Positions 28,314 to 36,314 of a DNA stretch of 64,000 bases are shown one piece after another (position 1 is the first letter of the stretch; each line of letters starts with the position of its first letter). The translations under genes and the position numbers were made by a program. The notes beneath the pieces are model-generated. The model was not told the DNA's origin, did not search any database, and saw only the letters and a list, made by a program, of their open reading frames with translations. Location: contig CAIWCD010000048.1 of NCBI GenBank assembly GCA_903911145.1, positions 83,984 to 147,983 on the forward strand, given 5' to 3'. The stretch is from an uncultured delta proteobacterium (GTDB lineage: Bacteria; Myxococcota; Myxococcia; Myxococcales; 40CM-4-68-19).

Positions 28314-29003
28314 TCAGATGGCGCGGCAGGCAGGGCATGAAGGATCGGGTGGAATCGGGATCGTCCGCGACGTCCCGGCGAGGCCGTCCCAGCGCAACAG
28401 CGCGCCCCGCGCCAGGGGAGGCTCGCTCGCAAGCAGCCGCATCGCCTCGACGGCCATCGACGCGCCGACCAGCGCGCAGAGCGGGCCGGCGACTCCAGCC
28501 TCGGCGCAGGCGGGGACGGAGCCGGGAGGAGGAGGGCCCTCGAAGAGACAGCGCAGGCACGGACCACCCGGGACGATCGAGAGGAGCTGGCCGACCCAGC
28601 CGAGAGCCGCGCCGTGCACAAGTGGAACACGGGCGGCGAGCGCAGCGTCGTTCGCGAGGAAGCGGGTCGCGAACGAGTCGGTGCCATCGAGCAGCAGCGT
28701 TGCTCCGCGCAGAAGCTCGGCCGACGTCGACGCATCGAAACGCATCGCGCGCGAGATCAGCTCGACGGAAGAATCGGGACAGAGTCTCCCCAGCGAATCA
28801 CGCGCGGCCTCGACCTTGAGGCGACCGACATCCCGCTCGGTAAAGAGCGTCTGGCGCGCGAGATTCGAGCGATCGACCCGATCGTCATCGACGAGCACGA
28901 GCGTCATCGGCGTGCGCCGGACGTGCGCCTCCTCAAGCAGCGCCAGGGCGGCAGGGCAGCCGAGCCCACCGAGCCCGAGCAGGACGAGTCGCGGCGCGCT
29001 CAT
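28314..29003 (-). CDS. MoeB/ThiF-type E1 adenylyltransferase without N-terminal helix
   Basis: This 229-residue enzyme has GLGGLG (10-15), LVDDDRVDRSNLARQTLF with catalytic Arg50, GRLKVEAA with Lys63, LDGTDSFATRFLAND with the metal Asp, the zinc pairs CLRC (149, 152) and CPAC (223, 226), and PACAEAGV (Cys166). These are all active-site parts of MoeB/ThiF. It starts directly at the first strand (MSAPRLVLLGLGG), so the N-terminal helix that carries the partner-reaching Arg in MoeB is absent. It adenylates the C-terminal Gly of the carrier. Its ATG overlaps the end of the upstream gene by 4 bases. Confidence 0.9.
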   Translation of the reverse strand: MSAPRLVLLGLGGLGCPAALALLEEAHVRRTPMTLVLVDDDRVDRSNLARQTLFTERDVGRLKVEAARDSLGRLCPDSSVELISRAMRFDASTSAELLRGATLLLDGTDSFATRFLANDAALAARVPLVHGAALGWVGQLLSIVPGGPCLRCLFEGPPPPGSVPACAEAGVAGPLCALVGASMAVEAMRLLASEPPLARGALLRWDGLAGTSRTIPIPPDPSCPACRAI

Positions 29004-29923
29004 GAGGAGCGCGGCCGCGCGGACGATCGTGCCGTCGCAGGCGGATCGAGACTGAACTCGCGCTCACCGGTCGCGTGAACGATGGCGATCGCGCCGCGAG
29101 CCTTCTGCTGCGCCGCGATCTGCAGCGCCGCAGCGGCGCCGTGGGACGCGCAGAGACCGTGAGATCGTGCCACCAGAAGCCGCGCGGTCTGCGCCTCGAC
29201 CCGCGTGATCGAGAGCAGCTCGAGCGGTGCCGAATCCAATGGCTCCTGCAGCGCCGCCTCGAGAAATTCGCGCGCTTCGTCAGCTTCCGGCAGGTCGGGA
29301 AGAACGTCGCCCGGGCCCGCTGCATGCAGCGCGATCGCACGCAGTGACGGCCATCGAGCGCGCAGCGCGTGCAGCGAACCAACCAGCGCTGCCGCACCTC
29401 CTGCGGGAGCAAACAGGAGCGACGGCTCTTCTGCGCCGCTCTCGAGATCGCGCAACAGCTCTTCTCCAAGGGTCTTGCGAGCAGCCTCCGCAGCAGCCGC
29501 ACCGGCAAGAGACGGGAGCAGCAGCGCTCCCTCGGAAACGAGCCGGCTCGCCTTCGCACCCGCGTCAACGAACGACGAGACGCCGCTTGTCCGCATGCCC
29601 CAGATCGCGAGCGCCTCGTTCGTCTCGTGCGTCAGCGGGCCGTGCACGACCAGGTGCAGCGAAAGTCCGCGCGCCCGCGCCCAGCCTGCACCCGCGAGCG
29701 CCCCGCTCCCGCTCACCACCGCGACCAACGGGCGCGCCCTGTCGATCGTCAGCGCTGCTGAATCCCAGATTGCGAGCGAGCGATCGACCGCGCTGCCAGC
29801 GGGCCGGAGCGATTCGAGCTTCGCCAGCACAGTGCCCACACGCAGAAGCGGCGTCGGCCGCGCACGCATGCAGAGCTCGAGCCGCGCGCCCGCCAGCTTC
29901 TCTGTCTCGACCGAATCGATCAT
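29000..29923 (-). CDS. PLP-enzyme-like (cysteine synthase) paralogue lacking the catalytic lysine
   Basis: This 307-residue protein follows the fold-type II plan, ARPTPLLRVG, AKLESLRPAGSAVDRSLAIWD, AVVSGSGALAGAGWARARGL and FAPAGGAAALVG. These align with cysteine synthase motifs TPLxRL, NPGGSxKDRxA, TSGNTGxAxA and GxGxGGTxxG. The Schiff-base lysine of KDR is Val46 here, and the Asn of SGNTG is lost, so PLP catalysis is not expected. It is the first gene of the cysteine operon (ATG 29923), and its 3' end overlaps the E1 start. Best read as a pseudoenzyme or scaffold; identity as a fold-type II relative is fairly sure, its role is not. Confidence 0.72.
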   Translation of the reverse strand: MIDSVETEKLAGARLELCMRARPTPLLRVGTVLAKLESLRPAGSAVDRSLAIWDSAALTIDRARPLVAVVSGSGALAGAGWARARGLSLHLVVHGPLTHETNEALAIWGMRTSGVSSFVDAGAKASRLVSEGALLLPSLAGAAAAEAARKTLGEELLRDLESGAEEPSLLFAPAGGAAALVGSLHALRARWPSLRAIALHAAGPGDVLPDLPEADEAREFLEAALQEPLDSAPLELLSITRVEAQTARLLVARSHGLCASHGAAAALQIAAQQKARGAIAIVHATGEREFSLDPPATARSSARPRSS

Positions 29924-30050
29924 CGGATCTCTATCCGCGTGTCGGAATGTATCTCGCGGGCGCAGCAGCATAGAGACGCAGCACGTTCGCCGCAACGAGA
30001 CTCGGCACGCGAAATTGCTCCTTCGCGGCAGCGCACTGTACTGTCTCCCA

Positions 30051-31385
30051 GTGACCGATTCGTTGGTGGAAGGAAGCATTGGCACGCGCTCGGACGGCGG
30101 CGCCTTCGGGCACGATCGCCCCGAGGGGACGGTCGCCAACTTCTCGCACGACCGATTTCTCACACGCGCGCGCGCCCTCTTCTACGCGCGCCTCGCCTTC
30201 CTCGTGCTCGGCCTCGGCGTCATCGGACTGCCCGCATGGTCGCAAGCGTTCGGCCTCGGAGGCTCCGGCGCATTCGCGGTCTATCTCGTCATGGTCGCGT
30301 ACAGCGCGGCCAACTACGCACTCCTCGCCAAGCCGCGCGTCGGCAAGCTGCTCACCTTCGTCACACTCTGCGCCGATCTCTGCGTGCTCGTCTGGCTCGT
30401 CTCGATCACCGGCGGACTGCGCAGCCCGTTCCTCGCCGCGCAGCTGCTCTTCACCACGCTCTTCGTCGTGCTCTTCCCCACGCCTCTCGCGGTCGTTCCG
30501 CCGCTGCTCACCTTCCCTGTCGTCGCCAAGCTCGACCAGCTGCTCGGCGGACACGCGATGGTGCAGATCGATATCTTCATTCTCCTCTGGTACTCGGCGA
30601 TCAACTGCATCCTCGTCTACGTGATGGTCTACTTGAACGAGCGCGATCGGGCCCGCCACGGCGAGCTGCACAAGATGAGCCGCGCGCTGCGCGACATGGC
30701 GATCGTCGAGGAGAGAAACCGCCTCGCGCGCGAAATCCACGACGGTCTCGGAGGCGTAATTTCGGCCGTCGTGATCCAGTCGGAATATCTGCTCAACATG
30801 ATCGAGGGCTCCGAAGTGCGCGCCCGATTGAGCGGCACGTCCGAGGCGCGTGCGGCGGTGATCCCGACCATTCGCAAGGAGCTCACCGAGCTGCACGAGG
30901 CGGCCGAGGAGTCGATGGACGAGCTGCGCCGCAGCCTGCGCATGATGAAGGAGAACTTCGATCTGGTCGCGTCGGTGAGCGACTACACGAAGGTCGCGGG
31001 CACGCGGCACAAGCTCGACGTGCGCTTCACCAAGATCGGCAGAGAGAGATTCGTCGGACCCGAGGCATCGCTGGCGATCTTCCGCGTCCTCCAGGAGAGC
31101 CTGACCAATGCGGCCAAGCATTGCGGAAAGGGCACGCAGGTCGATATCTCGCTGACCTTCGCGCCCGGCTCCTGTACGCTGACCGTGCAGGATCACGGAA
31201 AGGGATTTGAGCTGCCGGACGATCCGAACGCGCTCGCAGAATTGGGGCGACAGGGACATTATGGGCTCGCGAATATGCGCGAGCGCGCCAACAAGGTCGG
31301 GGGGCGCGTCCGCCTCGCCGCAGCACCGGGCAAGGGAACACGGATCGAACTGACCGTTCACGCAGGAGAGGAGCAGAACCGATGA
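30051..31385 (+). CDS. Sensor histidine kinase, NarL/DesK (HisKA_3) type
   Basis: This 444-residue membrane kinase has about five or six transmembrane segments (roughly 42-62, 75-93, 100-118, 128-150, 170-193). These are followed by the HisKA_3 dimerisation helix with the phosphorylated His230 in EERNRLAREIHDGLGGVIS, and a HATPase_c domain with ESLTNAAKHCGKG (N box), VQDHGKGFELP and GHYGLANMRERANKVGG. The membrane part with no large periplasmic loop suggests sensing of the bilayer or small hydrophobic signals. The start is taken as GTG 30051, as no ATG fits before the first helix. Its stop overlaps the response regulator start (ATGA), so the pair is one unit. It diverges from the cysteine operon. 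Confidence 0.9.
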   Translation: MTDSLVEGSIGTRSDGGAFGHDRPEGTVANFSHDRFLTRARALFYARLAFLVLGLGVIGLPAWSQAFGLGGSGAFAVYLVMVAYSAANYALLAKPRVGKLLTFVTLCADLCVLVWLVSITGGLRSPFLAAQLLFTTLFVVLFPTPLAVVPPLLTFPVVAKLDQLLGGHAMVQIDIFILLWYSAINCILVYVMVYLNERDRARHGELHKMSRALRDMAIVEERNRLAREIHDGLGGVISAVVIQSEYLLNMIEGSEVRARLSGTSEARAAVIPTIRKELTELHEAAEESMDELRRSLRMMKENFDLVASVSDYTKVAGTRHKLDVRFTKIGRERFVGPEASLAIFRVLQESLTNAAKHCGKGTQVDISLTFAPGSCTLTVQDHGKGFELPDDPNALAELGRQGHYGLANMRERANKVGGRVRLAAAPGKGTRIELTVHAGEEQNR

Positions 31386-32113
31386 GCGCAGCAGCCGCGA
31401 AGCCTGCCGAGAAGATCAAGGTGATGGTGGTGGAGGACCAGCCGCAGATCTTGAAACAGCAGCTCAAGATCCTGCAGGACGCGCCGGACATCGAGGTCGT
31501 CGGCACGGCGCTCTCGGGCGAGGCCGCGCTCGACTGGCTCGCCGCCAACGAGAAGAATGCCGCGAAGATGCCGGACGTGATCCTCGAGGATCTGGGCTTG
31601 CCGCGCATGACGGGCATCGAGGTCACGCGCGAAGTGAAGAAGCGCTGGCCGCACACCGAGGTGCTGATCTTCACCATCTTCGATGAAGAGGAGAAGGTGA
31701 TCGACGCGGTCAAAGCGGGCGCGTCTGGCTATCTGCTCAAGGGCGCGACGAGCGAGAAGATCCTCGAGGCGATCCGCGAGGTGAAATCGGGCGGGACGAT
31801 CATCCAGCCGAATCTCGCGCGCCGTCTGCTGCAGCACTTCAAGGTGCCCGAATCGACGGACGCGCCGGTCGAGGAGAAGCCGCTGCCGCGCGGAAATCGC
31901 GAGGAGCCGGCGACGCGGCCGCTCACCGAGCGAGAGATCGAGATTCTGCGACTGATCGCGAAGGGGCTCTCGAACAACGAGGCGGCGAATGTGCTCTCGC
32001 TCTCGCGCGCGACGGTGCGCACGCATCTCGAGCACATCTACGAGAAGCTCGAAGTGACGAACCGGGTCGAGGCGGTCACCGAGGGTCTGCGCAAGGGGCT
32101 GATCGAGATGTAG
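31382..32113 (+). CDS. LuxR/NarL-type response regulator
   Basis: This 243-residue protein has a receiver domain (IKVMVVEDQPQ, phosphoacceptor Asp70 in VILEDLGLPRMTG, Lys in YLLKGATSEK). After a linker of about 25 residues comes a C-terminal LuxR helix-turn-helix (PLTEREIEILRLIAKGLSNNEAAN, SRATVRTHLEHIYEKLEVTNRVEAV). The receiver carries Glu-Asp at the phosphorylation site. It is coupled by a 4-base overlap to the kinase gene. A strong terminator follows at 32145-32174. It should bind DNA as a dimer; targets are unknown. Confidence 0.93.
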   Translation: MSAAAAKPAEKIKVMVVEDQPQILKQQLKILQDAPDIEVVGTALSGEAALDWLAANEKNAAKMPDVILEDLGLPRMTGIEVTREVKKRWPHTEVLIFTIFDEEEKVIDAVKAGASGYLLKGATSEKILEAIREVKSGGTIIQPNLARRLLQHFKVPESTDAPVEEKPLPRGNREEPATRPLTEREIEILRLIAKGLSNNEAANVLSLSRATVRTHLEHIYEKLEVTNRVEAVTEGLRKGLIEM

Positions 32114-32144
32114 TGCGGACGCTGAACGTTCGAGGGTGAGAAAG

Positions 32145-32174
32145 GCGGGCGCCATCGTGCGGGCCCGCTTTTTT
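32145..32174 (+). terminator. Intrinsic terminator after the two-component genes
   Basis: GCGGGC (32145-32150) pairs with GCCCGC (32163-32168) and is followed by six T residues (32169-32174). It lies 31 bases after the response regulator stop and faces the convergent NnrE-like gene. Confidence 0.85.
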
Positions 32175-32191
32175 CGTCTCGCCGTCCAGCG

Positions 32192-32920
32192 TCAGCGCAG
32201 GCGCACCAACTCGTTTTCGCGAAACAGCCCGTCCCCGTCCAGCTCGTGCTCGTCGAGAGCGCTGAGCGGATACCCGACATCGCAGAGCCAGAGCTCGCCG
32301 GTGAATTGCCACGCGAGCGCACCGAAGAGACCTTGCGCGGGAAGGCCGAGAGCGAGAGTCGCGCGCGCCTTCAGCGTGGGCTGCGAGGGGGCGCCGGAGT
32401 CGGGATCAAGACCCGTCGGAACCTCGAGAGACAGCACCTCGGCGCGCTGCTCGTTGGCCGTGCGGATGAGCGTCGCAGCCGGCTCGCGAGGAGCACCTTC
32501 GAGCCCGACGCCGATGAGCCCATCGATCACGAGATCCGCATCGGCGATGGCGTTGCGCACCAGAGGCGAGCGCGGCTGCAGCATCCGCAGGCGCAGGCTC
32601 TCGATCAGCTGCGCGGCAGAGAGCGTTTCTGGGCGCATCTCCTTCTCGCCCGAAGTGAGCACCACGGTACACTCTGCGCCGAACCCCTGCAGGATGCGCA
32701 TCGTGTGCAGCGCCACCGCGGCCTTCACTCCCGTGCCGACCAACGCCACGATCGTCGCGTTCTCGAGCTGGTTCTCGAGCAGCTTGCGGGAGAGCGCCGC
32801 GGCCGCGCGGGCAGCGGCCTCGACGAGGTTCGCGCGCAGAAGCCCCTTGGCGAGCGCCGACGATTCGACCTCGCGCAAGAGCTCCGTCGAGATGAGCGGC
32901 AGTTCCAATGCAGTGGACAT
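32192..32920 (-). CDS. NnrE-like (YjeF_N) protein with degenerate active site
   Basis: This 242-residue protein follows the NAD(P)H-hydrate epimerase fold: TELLREVESSALAKGLLRANLVEAAARAAA, TIVALVGTGVKAAVALHTMRIL, ADLVIDGLIGVGL, LSLEVPTGLDPDSG, and ATLALGLPAQG. The family's NNGGDG loop is replaced by GVKAAVA (64-70), and the catalytic Asp of DIPSG is Glu166 (EVPTG). The enzyme repairs damaged NAD(P)HX; here that activity is doubtful. The usual partner dehydratase NnrD (YjeF_C) is not fused or adjacent. ATG 32920 is the family start. It is downstream of the Cys-rich lipoprotein gene on the same strand. Confidence 0.78.
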   Translation of the reverse strand: MSTALELPLISTELLREVESSALAKGLLRANLVEAAARAAAALSRKLLENQLENATIVALVGTGVKAAVALHTMRILQGFGAECTVVLTSGEKEMRPETLSAAQLIESLRLRMLQPRSPLVRNAIADADLVIDGLIGVGLEGAPREPAATLIRTANEQRAEVLSLEVPTGLDPDSGAPSQPTLKARATLALGLPAQGLFGALAWQFTGELWLCDVGYPLSALDEHELDGDGLFRENELVRLR

Positions 32921-32935
32921 GCGCGCGACTCTACT

Positions 32936-33742
32936 TCATGGCGCGCAGAGGGGAATGGTGTTCGCGCCGCCGTCGGCGAGAATTCCGATCGCGATCGACT
33001 GGCAGCGCAGCCCGTGAGGACAGAGCACGCCGCCATCGGAAAGCTGCTCGCAGAGGCCCGCGCAGCGCCCTTCGCTTCCGCCGTCGGGGAGCGAAATCGC
33101 GACCACGCAAGCGCCGGCACCGGGACAGCTGTCGGGCGAGCCGCCATCGAGCAGAGCTGGCGTGCAGCTGATCGTGCAGTAACCGCCGCTGCCGCTCTGT
33201 CCTGCGAGCGAGAGGCATTCTGCTGGAGGGGCGCACTGCGAGAGGCCTGCACAGGAGGAGAAGAGGCCCGCGTCCGTCGATGCAGATACTCTGCATATTC
33301 CATCGAGTGTACTACACTTGAAATTCGCTCCGGAGCTGCTGCAGAGCAGAGCATCGGTGCGGCAGTCCGGCAGGCAGACCCGTCCACCGCCTGGTCCATC
33401 CTCGCAGAGCCAACCGTCGCGGAGACAGCCGCCGTCGGGTTCGCAGCCGCGCAGGCAGGCGCCGCTGTTGGGCGCGCCCATGCAGACTTGCGCAACGCCG
33501 GCGTCGGGATCGTCGGGGCAACCGCGCGACTCGTCGCACGTGCCGACACAGGCGCCGCCAGGAAAGAGCGTGGTGTCACAGACGTCGAGGCCACACTGCG
33601 CACTCGTGTAACAGCCAAGCCCTGCGCGGGTATGTCCGATCGCGGCGGCCTGCGGAGAGACGCCGGCCGGACAGCCGGCGATGCTCAAAGCCGCACCCAG
33701 CAAGGCCGCGAGCGCGATTGACCAGAACGCGCGCGGCCTCAT
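32936..33742 (-). CDS. Cysteine-rich lipoprotein
   Basis: This 268-residue protein has a signal peptide with the lipobox SIAGC. The mature part has many Cys residues spaced as in disulfide-rich myxobacterial surface proteins, for example GCYTSAQCGLDVCD, GACVGTCDESRGC, CLRGCEPDGGCLRDGWLCE and RCAGLCEQLSDGGVLC. Asp-Gly-Gly repeats separate the cysteine groups. No enzyme motif is visible. It starts at ATG 33742, right after the PAAR gene stop (33743), so the two are probably co-transcribed. It might be a surface-exposed partner of the secreted system; that is inference from position only. Confidence 0.7.
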   Translation of the reverse strand: MRPRAFWSIALAALLGAALSIAGCPAGVSPQAAAIGHTRAGLGCYTSAQCGLDVCDTTLFPGGACVGTCDESRGCPDDPDAGVAQVCMGAPNSGACLRGCEPDGGCLRDGWLCEDGPGGGRVCLPDCRTDALLCSSSGANFKCSTLDGICRVSASTDAGLFSSCAGLSQCAPPAECLSLAGQSGSGGYCTISCTPALLDGGSPDSCPGAGACVVAISLPDGGSEGRCAGLCEQLSDGGVLCPHGLRCQSIAIGILADGGANTIPLCAP

Positions 33743-34564
33743 CTAGCTCGAGAAGCGGAACGGCGCGCGGTCGACGAAGAGCGGGTCCGACTTCTTCTCG
33801 CCGCCCTTCTCGTCCTTCACGATGAAGTAGAAGTGGCTCTCGTTGCTCCCGGCCGCGTCGGCAGGAATGTCGATCTTGTAGGTCTGCTTCACGCTCGCGG
33901 CCGCCTGCGCGTCGAGCTTCTTGACCGACTTGTCCTGCGTCGTGTCCGAGGAGGCCGCCCAGATCTCGATCTTCAGGCTGCCCTTGGGATCCTTGCACTC
34001 GATGAGCAGATCGACGGACGCGCCGTTGAACGCGCGTGCCTGGCTCCACGTCGCGCTCACCAGGCTACCCGCTGCGTCGTCCTTCTTCTGGTCCTTCGCC
34101 GCGTCGGTCGGCCCCTGGTCCTCGCTCTGATCCTCGTCGGAATCGGAGCCGCTTTTCGGCTCGGCCTTCTTCGTCTTCTCCGCCTGCGCCAGCAGAATCT
34201 TGAGCGCCTGGATCGCGTAACTGCCAAGCCCGTTGCCGCTCGCACCGTCGTCGATCATCACGTCGGGCGAGCCCTGCTTGATGTTCCCGTTGCCGCCGCA
34301 GTGGGTGGTCTTGTCGTTCATCCGCATCAGCGGCTTGTTGTTCACGTAGACGTCGGGTGAGCCCTTGGTGAGCGTGTACGTGTTCGGGCCGCAGCAGATC
34401 GCGTGAATCCCGAGGTCGTCCTGCCGGGCCGCATTGAGATTGTTGATGTAGACATCGGGCGAGCCGGTGACGATGGGGCCAAGCCCCGGGTGCGGGCAGG
34501 CCGGGCAGCCGTGGGCATCGTTCTGCACCTGCGCTGGATCACCGAGTCGCGCTGCTGCGGGCAT
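33743..34564 (-). CDS. PAAR-like (DUF4150) spike-tip protein
   Basis: This 273-residue protein has an N-terminal PAAR-like module of three repeats: VTGSPDVYINNLNAARQDD, LTKGSPDVYVNNKPLMRMND and IKQGSPDVMIDDG. It includes GPIVTG and the Cys/His residues that hold zinc in PAAR tips (CPACPHPG, AICCGPNTY, THCGGNGN). A charged linker rich in Asp, Glu and Lys (about 128-170) leads to a C-terminal beta domain (VDLLIECKDPKGSLKIEIW, YKIDIPADAAG, HFYFIVKDEKGG) that looks like an Ig-type fold. PAAR proteins cap type VI or contractile injection spikes and carry effectors. No other secretion gene is in the window. Confidence 0.8.
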   Translation of the reverse strand: MPAAARLGDPAQVQNDAHGCPACPHPGLGPIVTGSPDVYINNLNAARQDDLGIHAICCGPNTYTLTKGSPDVYVNNKPLMRMNDKTTHCGGNGNIKQGSPDVMIDDGASGNGLGSYAIQALKILLAQAEKTKKAEPKSGSDSDEDQSEDQGPTDAAKDQKKDDAAGSLVSATWSQARAFNGASVDLLIECKDPKGSLKIEIWAASSDTTQDKSVKKLDAQAAASVKQTYKIDIPADAAGSNESHFYFIVKDEKGGEKKSDPLFVDRAPFRFSS

Positions 34565-34703
34565 GAAGCCTCCTCGGCGATGAGATTATCATGCTCGGGG
34601 GTCGCAGAAAAGTGCGCCTCTCTCCCGCGCGGCCTTGACAAGCAGGTGGCCCCTCGCGTTCCCTCTGCGACGAGAGTTTCGCAACTCCCGCGAAAGGCGC
34701 ACG

Positions 34704-35246
34704 ATGTCGTCTGCAGATGAGCTGATGTCGAGACACGCGAAGACCGTGAAGGCGGCGCTCGCGCTGCAGGAGATCAAGGACCCCAAGGAGCTCCTCGAGG
34801 CAGCCGCGAAAGTTGGCGCGATGGCCAAGGAGCTTGAGGCTGCAGGCAAGAAGCTGCAGGCCCAGTACGGAGACGGCGGCGGCCCCGAAGAGCGCGTCGT
34901 GCTCACGGCGGATCAGCGCGAACGCATCGGGGAGACGACCGGAGTGGCGATGGAGATGCTCGTCGTGCGCGATCCGAGCGGGGCCTTCGCTCGGGCGATG
35001 CCGACGAACGACCGCGCGACCATCGAGCGCATGGCAGCGCGGCAGGCAGCTGTCATCGCGACTCGCAAGGCGAAGGAGAAGGCGGTCGAGGCGCTGATCA
35101 AGCAGCTCGAGAAGCTCGGCGTGCCGGAGCTCGAGCCCGTGATCGAGGCGATCAAGGCCGACCCCACGCTCGAGACGCTCGTCAAGCAGCAGGAGGAAGC
35201 AGCAGCGGCGCTGCTCGCAAAGACGGCGATGGAAGGCCAGGGCTAG
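34704..35246 (+). CDS. Hypothetical helical protein in the PAAR island
   Basis: This 180-residue protein, from ATG 34704 with an AAAGG site, is almost all alpha helix. Lys, Glu, Ala and Leu predominate (HAKTVKAALALQEIKD, LLEAAAKVGAMAKELEAAGK, KAKEKAVEALIKQLEKLG), and there are no Cys residues. It looks like a coiled-coil or helical-bundle adaptor. It diverges from the PAAR gene with about 140 bases between their starts, suggesting a shared control region. It may be a chaperone or adaptor for the PAAR protein, but only position suggests it. Confidence 0.55.
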   Translation: MSSADELMSRHAKTVKAALALQEIKDPKELLEAAAKVGAMAKELEAAGKKLQAQYGDGGGPEERVVLTADQRERIGETTGVAMEMLVVRDPSGAFARAMPTNDRATIERMAARQAAVIATRKAKEKAVEALIKQLEKLGVPELEPVIEAIKADPTLETLVKQQEEAAAALLAKTAMEGQG

Positions 35247-35259
35247 AGCGGGACGACGC

Positions 35260-36165
35260 CTACGCGGCCTGCGCCTCGGGGACGCGCTCATCGCTTTCGG
35301 CGGGCCGGCGCGCACCGATGGGCCAGGCACTCACGGTGATGGCGAGGATGGCGCCAAAGATCAGATCGATCGCGTAGTGGTAGCGCAGCACGATCGTGGA
35401 GATGATGATTCCCGTGCAAGGCAAGAGCAGGAAATAGAAGCGGCGACGGAAGGCGCGCGCGTCGTGGATGAGGATGGTCAGCGCCATTCCGGTGTGCAGC
35501 GACGGGAAGACATCATAGAGAGCCGTGCCGGCGCTGATGACGCTGTTGTTGACCGCCGAGATCGGACCGACCGGAAGCGCGGCGGTGAAGAGCGCGGGAA
35601 AAGCGTGCTCGGGGCCCACGCAGGGCATGGCGATGTAGCCGAAGAACCCGACGGCGAAGGCGAGATACGACGGCTGGCAGATGCGCCGCACCCGGGCCGC
35701 GTCGCCCATGAAGGCCCAGATGAGCAGGCAGGCCATCATCGCGTGGAGCGAGAGATAGCAGGCCGAGAGGACCTCGACAGCGAGCGGCGAGGCGAGCGCG
35801 ATCGCCGGAACGGACGGGGTCTCACCGAAGAGCGTGCGGTCGATTGAGAGCATCGTCGCGTCGCGCAGGGGCGCGCCGAGAACGGGCACCAGTCGGCCAA
35901 GAGCGGAGCCATAGAACCAGAGGAGGAAGGGCAAGGAGACGAAGACGCGCGCGCGCTCCCAACGGTCGGCGGTAAGGCCGCTGCTCGAGGCCGCGAATCG
36001 CGCGGTGATCAGGATCGCCGAAACGACGAGTACGGTCGCGAAGGCGCACTCGATGCAGAGGGTGAATGCCTGCCGCTCGAGCGTCCAGGCGCAGACCAGC
36101 ACACCCAGCGCGAGCAGCACGATCTCGGGAGGGTCGAATTGGAACCGATTGCGAGGGCTGCTCAT
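35260..36165 (-). CDS. PAP2/inositolphosphotransferase-type membrane enzyme
   Basis: This 301-residue membrane protein has at least six hydrophobic segments. The phosphatase motifs are FPSLHTGMALT (active His in S-L-H) and RYHYAIDLIFG (C-terminal His-x4-Asp part), with the C2 region MPCVGPEHAFP. These are the PAP2 superfamily features seen in Aur1/Ipt1-type transferases and phosphatidic acid phosphatases. It would act on a lipid phosphate in the membrane. ATG 36165 precedes a short polar N-terminus; an alternative at 36186 adds seven residues. It lies between two unrecognised genes of the PAAR island. Confidence 0.8.
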   Translation of the reverse strand: MSSPRNRFQFDPPEIVLLALGVLVCAWTLERQAFTLCIECAFATVLVVSAILITARFAASSSGLTADRWERARVFVSLPFLLWFYGSALGRLVPVLGAPLRDATMLSIDRTLFGETPSVPAIALASPLAVEVLSACYLSLHAMMACLLIWAFMGDAARVRRICQPSYLAFAVGFFGYIAMPCVGPEHAFPALFTAALPVGPISAVNNSVISAGTALYDVFPSLHTGMALTILIHDARAFRRRFYFLLLPCTGIIISTIVLRYHYAIDLIFGAILAITVSAWPIGARRPAESDERVPEAQAA

Positions 36166-36314
36166 GGCGCTCCGAATATGACCCACCCTTCTACATCAAT
36201 TCGGACACAAAAGGACGCAAATACGACACTGGAAGCCTCATTTGTGACGTGGTAATGTCGCTGCGCGCGTAGCTCTGGTCGCGTTCGACAGCGCCACCGC
36301 TGGAGGAGTGTTCG

